The notes under the pieces: generated by a model
Told to the model about the DNA's origin: nothing
The model's database searches: none
What the model saw: only the letters and a program-made list of their open reading frames with translations
Made by a program: the position numbers and the translations under genes
Shown here: positions 53,951-62,824 of the stretch, one piece after another
How the letters are laid out: each line of letters opens with the position of its first letter
Numbering within the stretch: position 1 is the stretch's first letter
Assembly (NCBI RefSeq): GCF_900102105.1
Contig: NZ_FNBB01000001.1
Span: 496,001-560,000, forward strand
DNA length: 64,000 nt
Source: Agrobacterium pusense
GTDB lineage: Bacteria; Pseudomonadota; Alphaproteobacteria; Rhizobiales; Rhizobiaceae
Direction of reading: 5' to 3'

Positions 53951-55135
53951 ATGAGCAATAAATGGCGCCCGGCAACCCAGCTCGTTCACGGCGGTACGCT
54001 ACGCTCCCCTTACGGTGAGACGTCGGAAGCGATTTATCTGACCCAAGGCTTCGTCTACGAAAACTCTGAAGCAGCCGAAGCGCGCTTCAAGGGTGAAACC
54101 GACGGCTTTATCTACGCCCGATACGCCAGCCCGACCAATGACATGTTCGAAAAGCGCATGTGCCTGCTGGAAGGCGCTGAAGACGCCCGCGCACTTGCTT
54201 CGGGCATGGCCGCCGTCACCGCCGCCATCATGTGTCAGCTGCGCGCCGGCGACCATATCGTTGCCGCCCGTGCCCTCTTCGGCTCCTGCCGCTGGGTGGT
54301 TGAAACGCTCGCGCCGAAATATGGCATCGAATGCACGCTGATCGACGGACGTGATCTCGGCAACTGGGAAAAGGCAATCCAGCCAAACACCAAGCTGTTT
54401 TTCCTCGAAAGCCCAACCAATCCGACACTCGAAGTGGTGGATATCGCCGGCGTAGCGAAGCTTGCCAACCAGATCGGTGCGAAAGTGGTCGTTGACAATG
54501 TCTTCGCCACACCGCTTTTCCAGAAGCCGCTCGCACTCGGCGCCCATATCGTCGTTTATTCGGCCACCAAACATATTGACGGCCAGGGTCGCTGCCTCGG
54601 CGGCGTGATCCTTTCCGACAAGAAATGGATTGAGGAAGAGCTGCAGGATTATTTCCGCCACACCGGCCCGGCCATGTCGCCGTTCAATGCCTGGACGCTT
54701 CTGAAGGGCATCGAGACGCTGCCGCTGCGCGTGAAGCAGCAGACGGCCAACGCCTCGAAGATCGCGGACTTCCTTGCCGACAGCGGCAAGGTCGCCAAGG
54801 TCATCTATCCCGGGCGCGCCGATCACCCGCAGGCCGACATCATTGCACGGCAGATGTCCGGTGGTTCGACGCTGGTGGCTTTCGAATTGAAGGGCGGCAA
54901 GGAAGCGGCCTTCAAGCTGCAGAACGCGCTTGAGATCGTGAAGATTTCCAACAATCTGGGCGACGCCAAGAGCCTCATCACCCATCCCGGCACCACGACG
55001 CACAAGAACCTTACAGACGAGGCACGGGCGGAACTCGGTATCTCCGGCGGCACTTTGCGCCTTTCCTGCGGCATCGAGGATACCGACGATCTGCTGGAGG
55101 ATCTAGCAAAGGGTCTGGCAGCCGTTTCGGCCTGA
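53951..55135 (+). CDS. metZ: O-succinylhomoserine sulfhydrylase
   Basis: A 394-residue PLP enzyme of the Cys/Met metabolism family. The PLP lysine is in YSATKHIDGQGRCLGG (about residue 208). Phosphate-binding and active-site motifs are FIYARYASPTNDMFE, ASGMAAVTAAIM and HPGTTTHKNL. It makes homocysteine directly from an acylated homoserine and sulfide. The start follows GAAGGTGA. It is controlled by the SAM-II riboswitch in its leader. Confidence 0.94.
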   Translation: MSNKWRPATQLVHGGTLRSPYGETSEAIYLTQGFVYENSEAAEARFKGETDGFIYARYASPTNDMFEKRMCLLEGAEDARALASGMAAVTAAIMCQLRAGDHIVAARALFGSCRWVVETLAPKYGIECTLIDGRDLGNWEKAIQPNTKLFFLESPTNPTLEVVDIAGVAKLANQIGAKVVVDNVFATPLFQKPLALGAHIVVYSATKHIDGQGRCLGGVILSDKKWIEEELQDYFRHTGPAMSPFNAWTLLKGIETLPLRVKQQTANASKIADFLADSGKVAKVIYPGRADHPQADIIARQMSGGSTLVAFELKGGKEAAFKLQNALEIVKISNNLGDAKSLITHPGTTTHKNLTDEARAELGISGGTLRLSCGIEDTDDLLEDLAKGLAAVSA

Positions 55136-55150
55136 CATTCATTCAATAAT

Positions 55151-55184
55151 CGACATGGCCCGGCCGGAACGACGGGCCATGTCG
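55151..55184 (+). terminator. hairpin after metZ
   Basis: CGACATGGCCCG (55151-55162) and CGGGCCATGTCG (55173-55184) form a perfect 12-bp stem with a 10-base loop, 15 bases past the stop. Only a short T run follows. It is a likely terminator or processing hairpin. The rest of the gap to apaG shows nothing else clear. Confidence 0.65.
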
Positions 55185-55366
55185 CGTTTGATGGCCTCGA
55201 AAGCCAGTATCAGGCAACCATTATTTACCTTTTCCGTTATCCCTAACGGTAAAAAACAGCGCAACGGGAGACAGCTCCTGCCCCTCAAGTCATTCATTTT
55301 CTTGACGATAGCCAGAGCCTATAGTGTAGGATAAGCGGGCAGGGAAAATATCGAGGTGTGGCGCGT

Positions 55367-55759
55367 ATGTATCGTGCTCTGACAAGGGATATCGAGGTGA
55401 CGGTTGATCCGTATTATCTCGAAGAACAATCCGACCCGGATGACGACCGCTACGTCTGGGGCTACAAGGTCGTGATCGCGAATAACTCGGATGTTCCCGT
55501 TACTCTCGTCAATCGCTATTGGCATATCACTGACCAGAATGGACAGGTGGACGAAGTCTACGGACCGGGTGTCGTGGGAGAACAACCGCATCTCAAGCCC
55601 GGCGACACCTACGAATATTCCTCCGGCTGCCCGTTGGACACGCCGTCCGGCCTTATGTTCGGACATTACGAGATGGAAACGGAAAGCGGAGAAGTGTTCA
55701 ACGTCACCATACCCGCTTTTTCGCTGGATTCTCCGGGGCTGATGCGGGTCTTGAACTGA
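55367..55759 (+). CDS. apaG: ApaG protein
   Basis: A 130-residue ApaG-domain protein starting [20 protein letters not shown] at 55367. A GTG three codons earlier is the alternative. The fibronectin-like fold shows [40 protein letters not shown] and [20 protein letters not shown]. ApaG is linked to Co2+/Mg2+ resistance, and its biochemical role is unsettled. It converges on hslO across a shared terminator. Confidence 0.93.
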   Translation: MYRALTRDIEVTVDPYYLEEQSDPDDDRYVWGYKVVIANNSDVPVTLVNRYWHITDQNGQVDEVYGPGVVGEQPHLKPGDTYEYSSGCPLDTPSGLMFGHYEMETESGEVFNVTIPAFSLDSPGLMRVLN

Positions 55760-55777
55760 CCCGCAGGCCATGAAAAA

Positions 55778-55797
55778 CCGCGCCTTTGCAGGCGCGG
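55778..55797 (-). terminator. bidirectional terminator between apaG and hslO
   Basis: CCGCGCCT (55778-55785) and AGGCGCGG (55790-55797) form an 8-bp stem with a TTGC loop. On the minus strand it is followed by five T, right after the hslO stop. It is less perfect on the apaG side. Confidence 0.8.
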
Positions 55798-55804
55798 CCC
55801 TTAT

Positions 55805-56794
55805 TCAGGCGTTTTCAAATTCGCTGACATCGTAGCGATAAGTGGTCGAACAGAACTCACAGGTCACGGCAATCGCGCCGTCTTCCTCGCTTGCCTTGAT
55901 CTCTTCGGCGGTAAAACCCGAGAGCACGCCCTTGATCTTATCCCGCGAGCAGCTGCAGCGATCGAAAATGGACTGCGGATCATAGATGCGCACGCCGCTT
56001 TCATGGAACAGCCTGAAGAGGAGTCGTTCCACCGGCACCTGCGGATCCGTCAGTTCGTCCGTATCCACGGTGTTCAAAAGCGTCACGGCTTCCGTCCAGG
56101 CATCGTCCTCCTGCACATCGTGACCGCCTTCATCGCCGTCGCCGCCGTGCAGGTCACGCATACGCAGCCGCTCGGGCGCCCGCGGCAGGAACTGGGCGAT
56201 AACGCCGCCCGCACGCCAGCCATGACGCGGCTTGCCTTCCCCGTCGCGATCGAAGAATTCGGCCACACCGAGGCGCACACGGGTTGGAAGCTGCTCCGAC
56301 TGACGGAAATAAACCCCGGCAATGTCTTCCAGCGACGAGCCATCGAGTGGCACGATGCCCTGATAGGGCTGCATACCCGCGCCCTGATCGATCGTGAAGG
56401 CCAGAATACCGTTGCCCAACAATTGTTCCGGCGAAGTCGCCCCTGCCGCAAGCGCCTCCGCCAGCCGCTCCTCATCAAAACGGGCATAAGCGCGCATGCT
56501 TTCCGGCGCGGTGAAATCCGCCACCAGCAGGTCCACCGGACCGTCGCCCTTGGTCTGTACCGTCAGCTTGCCGGAAAACTTGAGCGATGTGCCGATCAAC
56601 GCCGTCAGAACGGTCGCTTCCGCCAGCAGGCGGGCGACCGCAGCCGGGTAATCGTGGCGCTCGAGAATGGCATTCAGCAGCGGACCCACCTGCACGGCGC
56701 GGCCGCGCACATCCAGACCTTCGACCTGAAAGGGCACGACCTTGTCGTCGCCAGCAAAATCGAGATCGTCCAGTTCAACCGTTACATCTGCCAT
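55805..56794 (-). CDS. hslO: redox-regulated chaperone Hsp33
   Basis: A 329-residue Hsp33 with the redox zinc centre at the C-terminus: CSCSRDKIKGVL (CxC) and CEFCSTTYRYD (CxxC). Oxidation releases zinc and unfolds this switch to activate chaperone function. The N-terminal core is typical (GTSLKFSGKLTVQTKGDGPV, VDLLVADFTAPESMRAYARF). It is separated from argF by about 240 bases with no notable structure. Confidence 0.95.
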   Translation of the reverse strand: MADVTVELDDLDFAGDDKVVPFQVEGLDVRGRAVQVGPLLNAILERHDYPAAVARLLAEATVLTALIGTSLKFSGKLTVQTKGDGPVDLLVADFTAPESMRAYARFDEERLAEALAAGATSPEQLLGNGILAFTIDQGAGMQPYQGIVPLDGSSLEDIAGVYFRQSEQLPTRVRLGVAEFFDRDGEGKPRHGWRAGGVIAQFLPRAPERLRMRDLHGGDGDEGGHDVQEDDAWTEAVTLLNTVDTDELTDPQVPVERLLFRLFHESGVRIYDPQSIFDRCSCSRDKIKGVLSGFTAEEIKASEEDGAIAVTCEFCSTTYRYDVSEFENA

Positions 56795-57031
56795 GTCATA
56801 CTCCCTGGCGCAGCCGTGGCGCCGCTACCGTCCAAAAGTCCGGCTTTCGAAATGTGCTTTTTCCGCTTGTCGCACAGAGACCCGGGAAGAGAAACCGCTT
56901 CCGGGGAAAAACGTGCAAATCGTGACGAGGGCCCGCCAGAAAACCGACGAGCCTCTTCGAAGTCCAACAGATGGTAATCGCTGCCGAGAAGTTCAAGCAC
57001 CCGCCCGACGTTGATCAAACGGGTGATATTT

Positions 57032-57949
57032 TCAGATGACGCCCATGCACCAGGCGATGACGGATTTCTGCGCGTGGAGGCGGTTTTCCGCCTCGTCGAA
57101 GACCACCGATTGCGGGCCGTCGATCACCGCATCCGTCACCTCTTCGCCGCGGTGAGCCGGGAGGCAATGCATGAACAGCGCGTCTTTTTCCGCCTTGGCC
57201 ATCAGGGCTTCATTGACCTGATAGGGCTGGAAGATGTTGTGGCCGCGCGCCTTGTGTTCCTGATTCATGGAGACCCAGGTATCGGTGACGACGCAATCAG
57301 CGCCCGCCACCGCCTTGTCGGCATCGTGGCACAACATTATCTCGCCGCCATTGTTGCGGGCCCAGTTCAGGAACTTGTCATGCGGTTCGGAGCCCATCGG
57401 CACTGCCATCGTCATGCGGTAACCGAAACGGGCCGAGCCCTCCACGAAAGAATGCAGGACATTATTGCCGTCCCCTGTCCACGCAATCGTCTTGCCTTTG
57501 ACCGGACCGCGATGTTCTTCGAACGTCATGATGTCAGCCATGATCTGGCATGGATGCGTGTCGTCCGTCAGGGCGTTGATGACAGGCACTGTCGCATGTT
57601 CGGCAAGCTCGAGCAGGCGCGAATGATCTGTCGTGCGGATCATGATGGCGTCAACGTAACGCGACAGCACCTTTGCTGTATCACCGATCGTTTCTGCGCG
57701 GCCGAGCTGCATTTCCGTACCAGAGAGGAAAAGCGTCTCGCCGCCAAGCTGACGCATCCCCACATCGAAAGAGACGCGGGTTCGCGTGGATGGCTTTTCG
57801 AAGATCATGGCCAGCATCTTGCCGGCAAGCGGCTTTTCCGCCGTTCCGGCCTTGGTGGCCGCCTTGCGTTCGCGGGCATCGTCGAGAATTACCCGCAGGT
57901 CCTGCGAGCTGACGGCCGACAGGTCGAGAAAATGTTTAGGTGAAGCCAT
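57032..57949 (-). CDS. argF: ornithine carbamoyltransferase
   Basis: A 305-residue enzyme starting [15 protein letters not shown] at 57949. An ATG five codons earlier is possible. Carbamoyl phosphate site [12 protein letters not shown], ornithine-side motif [16 protein letters not shown] and [13 protein letters not shown] are present. It makes citrulline from ornithine and carbamoyl phosphate in arginine synthesis. It is 58 bases downstream of argD on the same strand, probably one operon. Confidence 0.95.
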   Translation of the reverse strand: MASPKHFLDLSAVSSQDLRVILDDARERKAATKAGTAEKPLAGKMLAMIFEKPSTRTRVSFDVGMRQLGGETLFLSGTEMQLGRAETIGDTAKVLSRYVDAIMIRTTDHSRLLELAEHATVPVINALTDDTHPCQIMADIMTFEEHRGPVKGKTIAWTGDGNNVLHSFVEGSARFGYRMTMAVPMGSEPHDKFLNWARNNGGEIMLCHDADKAVAGADCVVTDTWVSMNQEHKARGHNIFQPYQVNEALMAKAEKDALFMHCLPAHRGEEVTDAVIDGPQSVVFDEAENRLHAQKSVIAWCMGVI

Positions 57950-58006
57950 TTCAAACTGTCCCATGCTTGCGAGCCCCAGGAAAGAGGCCCGCCCTTCAGT
58001 GTTTCC

Positions 58007-59206
58007 TCAGGCGATTTTTGCCTGTTTCGCTGTGAGAGAAGCGGCGGCCGCTTCCACGCGTGCCAGCCCCTCACGGGCTTCCTCCGCCGTGGTGACGAGC
58101 GGCGGCAGGAGACGAATGACATTATCGCCCGCTGGTACGCCCAGCAGATGCTCGGCGCGCATGGCCTGCAACAGCTCGCCCGATGGAACCTTGGCCTTGA
58201 TGCCGAGAAGCAGGCCTTCGCCACGGATTTCCTCGATAACGTCAGGATAACGGTCCTTCAGCGAAGCAAGGCCCTGGCGGAAAACCAGCGCGACATCACG
58301 AACCTTTTCCAGAAAGCCGTCAGAGAGGACGACATCAAGCACGGCATTACCGACTGCCATGGCGAGCGGATTGCCGCCATAGGTGGTGCCATGCACGCCT
58401 GCCGTCATGCCGGAAGCGGCATCAGCCGTCGCGAGGCATGCGCCCAGCGGAAAACCACCGCCGATGCCCTTGGCAACCGCCATGATATCGGGGGCGACAC
58501 CAGTGTGTTCATAGGCAAAGAGCTTACCCGTGCGGCCAACGCCCGTCTGCACCTCATCGAAAATCAGCAGCAGACCGTGTTCGTCACAAAGCGACCGCAG
58601 TAACTGCAGGAATTCCTTGCTGGGTGCGCGAATACCGCCCTCACCCTGAATGGGCTCGATCAGAAGCGCTGCCGTCTCGGCCGTGATGGCGGCTTTCAGC
58701 GCATCGACATCACCGAAAGATACTTGGTCAAAGCCTTCGACCTTGGGGCCGAAACCTTCGAGATATTTCTGCTGGCCGCCGGCTGCGATCGTTGCAAGCG
58801 TACGACCATGGAAGGCGCCTTCGAAGGTGATAATCCGGAACTTTTCCGGGTGGCCCTTGGAATAATGATAACGACGCGCGGTCTTGATTGCACATTCCAG
58901 TGCTTCCGCGCCGGAGTTGGTGAAGAAGACCTTGTCTGCGAACGTTTCCTCCGTCAGGCGCTTGGCAAGCTTTTCCTGGCCCGGAACTTCATAGAGGTTC
59001 GAGACATGCCAGACCTTTTCGGCCTGCGTCTTGATCGCGTCGACAAGATGTGGGTGGGCATGGCCCAGCGAATTGACGGCAACGCCGGCCGCAAAATCGA
59101 GATATCGCTCGCCGCTTTCGGTGTACAGCCAGACGCCCTCGCCTCGCTCGAAGCGGAGGGGGGCTCTTGCAAATGTATCGAACAATGGCGCGGCGGCTTC
59201 GGCCAT
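58007..59206 (-). CDS. argD: acetylornithine aminotransferase
   Basis: A 399-residue class III aminotransferase. The PLP Lys lies in [16 protein letters not shown] (about 250), the PLP Asp in [15 protein letters not shown], and glycine contacts in [17 protein letters not shown]. It makes N-acetylornithine in arginine synthesis and may also serve lysine synthesis. It starts at 59206 with AAGGAG ten bases before. It is followed by argF. Confidence 0.95.
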   Translation of the reverse strand: MAEAAAPLFDTFARAPLRFERGEGVWLYTESGERYLDFAAGVAVNSLGHAHPHLVDAIKTQAEKVWHVSNLYEVPGQEKLAKRLTEETFADKVFFTNSGAEALECAIKTARRYHYSKGHPEKFRIITFEGAFHGRTLATIAAGGQQKYLEGFGPKVEGFDQVSFGDVDALKAAITAETAALLIEPIQGEGGIRAPSKEFLQLLRSLCDEHGLLLIFDEVQTGVGRTGKLFAYEHTGVAPDIMAVAKGIGGGFPLGACLATADAASGMTAGVHGTTYGGNPLAMAVGNAVLDVVLSDGFLEKVRDVALVFRQGLASLKDRYPDVIEEIRGEGLLLGIKAKVPSGELLQAMRAEHLLGVPAGDNVIRLLPPLVTTAEEAREGLARVEAAAASLTAKQAKIA

Positions 59207-59289
59207 GGCTGTATCACTCCTTGCGCGGATGCGCTGTCAGACGGTTGTCAATAGGCTTCGAGGGTTATCCCTCGCCTGAAAATCAAAAA

Positions 59290-59341
59290 TGCCGCCTCGC
59301 GGCGGCAGGGGCACTATTGTCACTTCGCTTGCCGATGTCAA
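59290..59341 (-). promoter_or_regulatory. argD: argD promoter and 5' leader hairpin
   Basis: On the minus strand TTGACA (59336-59341) and AATAGT (59313-59318) are 17 bases apart. The predicted start, near 59306, coincides with the first base of a hairpin, GCCGCC (59291-59296) with GGCGGC (59301-59306), followed by TTTTTGATTTTC. The hairpin would cap the 5' end of the argDF mRNA. Confidence 0.5.
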
Positions 59342-59415
59342 CAAAAGTCCGTATTTCCTAGGCTTCTCAAGCCCTAGTGGGTGGCAGGTCGCAAGGCCCA
59401 AGGTGTTGCCTTTCT

Positions 59416-59603
59416 GACTCAACTCGCCAGCAAGTTGGGGAAAACCGGAAAATCGATTCGAGATGATTCCCGCGACTCTTGCCACGGAGTCTGCGTGGCA
59501 CTAGGTTAATCGCTAATTACTAGACTGCATTGCGGCGGAACTAGTCACCAAAAATCAGGCAGAAACCACGCTCGCGGCATGCCCGCGAGACGGAGAAGGA
59601 TTC
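59416..59603 (+). promoter_or_regulatory. gcrA: cluster of six GANTC (CcrM) sites upstream of gcrA
   Basis: GANTC sites lie at 59416-59420, 59455-59459, 59465-59469, 59474-59478, 59487-59491 and 59599-59603. Five fall within 76 bases. GANTC is the CcrM methylation sequence, and GcrA acts at methylated promoters in Caulobacter and relatives. The rest of 59207-59636 holds the argD promoter region and nothing else that I recognise. Confidence 0.7.
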
Positions 59604-59636
59604 TGTCGAAATACACGCGAAAAGCGGAGAAGCGGC

Positions 59637-60170
59637 ATGAACTGGACAGACGAGCGGGTCGAGAAACTCAAGAAATTGTGGGCCGAAGGACTGAGCGCCA
59701 GCCAGATAGCAGCTCAGCTGGGCGGCGTCAGCCGCAATGCCGTGATCGGCAAGGTCCATCGTCTTAATCTGCCCGGACGCGTCAAGGCTGGCGGCCCGGT
59801 GACGTCGGCGCGTTCTGCGCCCAAGCGGACTGCTGCACCTGCCCCGCGCACGGCGAATTTCGCTGGCCGCGTCAACGCTGCACCTGCTCGGATCCTGACC
59901 CGCTCCAACGCGGCGACCGCTCTTCAGGAAGAGGTCGGCATCGAAACTGCGGAAATTCTCGATTACGTTCCTTCCAGAAATGTCGTTACTCCGATCTCCC
60001 GCCGGCTGACGCTGACGGAACTGACGGAGCGCACCTGCAAGTGGCCGGTCGGCGACCCCCTGAAAGACGATTTCCATTTCTGCGGCTGTGAAGCGCTGGA
60101 ATCTTCACCTTATTGCAAGTTCCATGCGAAACTCGCCTACCAACCGGTCAGCGAGCGCCGCAAGGCTTGA
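59637..60170 (+). CDS. gcrA: cell-cycle transcriptional regulator GcrA
   Basis: A 177-residue GcrA. The N-terminal DNA-binding domain (MNWTDERVEKLKKLWAEGLS, GVSRNAVIGKVHRLNLPGR) is followed by a basic Ala/Pro/Arg linker (about 50-95). The sigma-70-binding C-terminal domain has paired Cys (TCKWPVGDP, FCGCEALESSPYCKFHA). It is a core regulator of the alphaproteobacterial cell cycle that reads GANTC methylation. GANTC sites cluster upstream. A terminator follows. Confidence 0.95.
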   Translation: MNWTDERVEKLKKLWAEGLSASQIAAQLGGVSRNAVIGKVHRLNLPGRVKAGGPVTSARSAPKRTAAPAPRTANFAGRVNAAPARILTRSNAATALQEEVGIETAEILDYVPSRNVVTPISRRLTLTELTERTCKWPVGDPLKDDFHFCGCEALESSPYCKFHAKLAYQPVSERRKA

Positions 60171-60202
60171 GTGTTGCGGCACACATTTGACACTCAAAAA
60201 CT

Positions 60203-60226
60203 ACGGGCCTTCGGGCCCGTTTTTTT
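60203..60226 (+). terminator. terminator after gcrA
   Basis: ACGGGCC (60203-60209) and GGCCCGT (60214-60220) form a 7-bp stem closed by a TTCG tetraloop, then T residues at 60221-60226. It is a textbook intrinsic terminator 32 bases after the stop. Confidence 0.92.
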
Positions 60227-60376
60227 GTGACAAAATACCGCGCTTCCCGGACAGCGACAGCAGAACATCAAGGCTTATTCATCGTCGTCGGGTTTCGCCC
60301 CTCAATCGAATTTCGGTGGACTCTCAACCGCTCGTCAAACGGATGAAATTATCGTGCTTGCGGAAGGTTCAAAATA

Positions 60377-60411
60377 AAAAGGCCCGACACCAGACCGGTT
60401 TCGGGCCTTTT
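60377..60411 (-). terminator. terminator after phoB (bidirectional)
   Basis: AAAAGGCCCGA (60377-60387) and TCGGGCCTTTT (60401-60411) form a perfect 11-bp stem with a 13-base loop, flanked by A and T runs, about 50 bases past the phoB stop. Confidence 0.88.
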
Positions 60412-60459
60412 CATTTTGGCGGAACGTCATGCTGAGGGGAACCCTCAGTTCGGTTCCGA

Positions 60460-61143
60460 TCAGGCTTCCATCGAATATCCGGCACCGCGCACGGTGCGGA
60501 TGACATCCTGCATATGGGAAAAGTTGAGCGCCTTGCGCAGACGTCCGACATGCACGTCAACCGTCCGCTCATCCACATAGATATCGTGACCCCAGACGCC
60601 GTCCAGCAATTGCGAACGGGAGAACACGCGGCCCGGAGAGGTCATCAGGAATTCCAGCAGGCGGAACTCCGTCGGACCGAGACGCACCTCGCGGCTTTTG
60701 CGGTGAACGCGATGCGTCTCGCGATCCAGCTCGATATCGCCGCACTTCAGCACCGAAGACAGAACCTCCGGACGGGCCCGGCGCAGCATGGCCTTGACGC
60801 GGGCCATCAGTTCCGGCGTGGAAAACGGCTTGACCACATAATCGTCCGCGCCGGTGGCGAGGCCGCGAACCCGTTCGCTTTCCTCGCCGCGCGCCGTCAG
60901 CATGATGATAGGAAGGCGCTCGGTTTCCGGCCGCATCCTGAGCCTACGGCACAGCTCGATACCGGAAACGCCGGGAAGCATCCAATCCAGGATGAGCAGA
61001 TCCGGAATACGTTCCTGCAGCCTGATCTCTGCCTCGTCTCCACGGGGTATGGTGTCGACGTCATATCCCTCAGCCTCGAGATTGTAACGAAGCAGGACGC
61101 TCAGCGCTTCCTCATCTTCCACAACTGCAATCTTGGGCACCAT
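60460..61143 (-). CDS. phoB: phosphate regulon response regulator PhoB
   Basis: A 227-residue OmpR-type regulator with a receiver (D10, phospho-site D53 in LILDWMLPG, K105) and a C-terminal winged helix (GPTEFRLLEFLMTSPGRVFS, DERTVDVHVGRLRKAL). It is phosphorylated by PhoR and activates pst and other Pho genes. It is the last gene of the pst-phoU-phoB run, 30 bases after phoU. No phoR is inside the window. Confidence 0.96.
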   Translation of the reverse strand: MVPKIAVVEDEEALSVLLRYNLEAEGYDVDTIPRGDEAEIRLQERIPDLLILDWMLPGVSGIELCRRLRMRPETERLPIIMLTARGEESERVRGLATGADDYVVKPFSTPELMARVKAMLRRARPEVLSSVLKCGDIELDRETHRVHRKSREVRLGPTEFRLLEFLMTSPGRVFSRSQLLDGVWGHDIYVDERTVDVHVGRLRKALNFSHMQDVIRTVRGAGYSMEA

Positions 61144-61173
61144 ATGCTAACTCCGCAAGCCGCTGCTTGTCTG

Positions 61174-61899
61174 TTACTCGGTCACCGAACCGAGCGTGTT
61201 GGAACTGTCGTCCTTCGGACGCTCGCCCTCCGGCTGGCTGCCGGTGGTCATGTAATAGATCGTCTCGGCGATGTTGGTGGCATGGTCACCGATGCGCTCA
61301 ATATTCTTGGCGCAGAACAGAAGATGCGTGCAGGTGGTGATGTTACGCGGATCTTCCATCATGTAGGTCAGAAGCTCGCGGAAGAGCGAGGTATACATGG
61401 CGTCGATTTCCTCGTCGCGCTCGCGAATGGCATTGGCCTTTTCGGCGGAACGTGTCGAATAGACGTCGAGGACTTCCTTGAGCTGTACCAGCGCCAACTC
61501 CGACAGGTGCTCTATGCCGCGGGCGAGCTTGCGCGGCACGCCCGTTCCGGCAACCGCGATGACGCGCTTGGCAGTGTTCTTACCGAGGTCGCCAACGCGT
61601 TCGAGGTCCGCTGCGATACGCAGCGTGCCGATGATCTCGCGAAGGTCTGCCGCCATCGGCTGGCGCTTCGCAATGGTAACGATGGCCTTGTCACCGATCT
61701 CGCGCTCGGAATGGTCGAGGATCGCGTCGTCGGAAATGACCTTCTGGGCAAGCGCGGCGTCGGAATTGACGAGCGCACGCACGGCGTCGGCGCACATCTG
61801 TTCCGCAAGACCGCCCATCTCGGCGATGCGTCGCGTCAGGAACTTCAGTTCGTCATCATAAGCAGACAGAATATGCGAATGGGTCGTTGTCTGGTTCAC
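61174..61899 (-). CDS. phoU: phosphate signalling protein PhoU
   Basis: A 241-residue helical protein with two PhoU repeats, each with the metal-binding E/D pattern (FLTRRIAEMGGLAEQMCADA, AADLERVGDLGKNTAKRV, CAKNIERIGDHATNIAETIY). It links the Pst transporter to the PhoR kinase and restrains Pho activation when phosphate is ample. It has a short C-terminal tail after residue 225. Confidence 0.96.
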   Translation of the reverse strand: MNQTTTHSHILSAYDDELKFLTRRIAEMGGLAEQMCADAVRALVNSDAALAQKVISDDAILDHSEREIGDKAIVTIAKRQPMAADLREIIGTLRIAADLERVGDLGKNTAKRVIAVAGTGVPRKLARGIEHLSELALVQLKEVLDVYSTRSAEKANAIRERDEEIDAMYTSLFRELLTYMMEDPRNITTCTHLLFCAKNIERIGDHATNIAETIYYMTTGSQPEGERPKDDSSNTLGSVTE

Positions 61900-61994
61900 G
61901 GTCTATTCCTCCGGCTTGGCCTTGCATGCGACCGCCCGAAGCGGGGCCGCAGCGGCACCAGTCTTGTTGGGTTGCGATAAAGCGCCGGCCGCGA

Positions 61995-62810
61995 TCAGCC
62001 GAAGCGGCCCATGATGTAATCCTGCGTGCGCTGGTCATCCGGATTGGTGAACATCTTGTCGGTTTCATTTTCCTCGACAAGGTGACCGAGATGGAACATG
62101 GCCGTACGCTGGGAAACACGTGCCGCCTGCTGCATGGAGTGCGTGACGATAACAATCGTGTAATTGGTGCGCAGTTCGTGGATCAGTTCCTCGACCTTGG
62201 CAGTGGCGATCGGATCCAGCGCCGAGCAGGGCTCGTCCATCAGGATCACTTCCGGGCTGACGGCAACGGCGCGTGCAATGCACAGGCGCTGCTGCTGACC
62301 GCCGGAAAGACCGGTGCCGGATTCGTGCAGGCGATCCTTAACCTCGTTCCAGAGACCCGCCTTCTGAAGGCTCTGCTCAACGATCTGGTCCATATCCGCC
62401 TTGTTGCGGGCGAGACCGTGAATGCGTGGACCGTAGGAAATGTTTTCGTAGATCGACTTCGGAAAAGGGTTTGGCTTCTGGAACACCATGCCGACGCGGG
62501 CGCGCAACTCCACGACGTCAATCGCCTGATCATAGATATCGTCGGTGTCGAGCGTGATCTTGCCCGTGACCCGGCAACCGTCGATCGTGTCGTTCATACG
62601 GTTCAGGGTACGCAGGAAGGTGGATTTACCGCAGCCGGACGGGCCGATAAGCGCGGTTACCGTATTTTCGCGAACGTTGAGGTTCACGTCGTAAAGCGCG
62701 CGCTTTTCGCCGTAATAAACCGAAACGTCCTTGCCGATCATCTTGTATGAGACTTCATTCATTTTCTTGTCCAGCGCCTTTTCAACTGCTGCTTCCGACA
62801 ACATGTTCAT
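61995..62810 (-). CDS. pstB: phosphate ABC transporter ATP-binding protein PstB
   Basis: A 271-residue ATPase with Walker A ([20 protein letters not shown]), signature ([19 protein letters not shown]), Walker B ([16 protein letters not shown]) and H-loop (IVTHSMQQA). It powers high-affinity phosphate uptake. It is 14 bases downstream of pstA and is followed by phoU after a 95-base gap. Confidence 0.97.
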   Translation of the reverse strand: MNMLSEAAVEKALDKKMNEVSYKMIGKDVSVYYGEKRALYDVNLNVRENTVTALIGPSGCGKSTFLRTLNRMNDTIDGCRVTGKITLDTDDIYDQAIDVVELRARVGMVFQKPNPFPKSIYENISYGPRIHGLARNKADMDQIVEQSLQKAGLWNEVKDRLHESGTGLSGGQQQRLCIARAVAVSPEVILMDEPCSALDPIATAKVEELIHELRTNYTIVIVTHSMQQAARVSQRTAMFHLGHLVEENETDKMFTNPDDQRTQDYIMGRFG

Positions 62811-62824
62811 TGCTCAATCTCCCT

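Noticed and set aside
60514-61980. 488-codon plus-strand frame opposite phoB and phoU
   Set aside because: It spans two unmistakable genes on the opposite strand and has no motif or ribosome-binding site.
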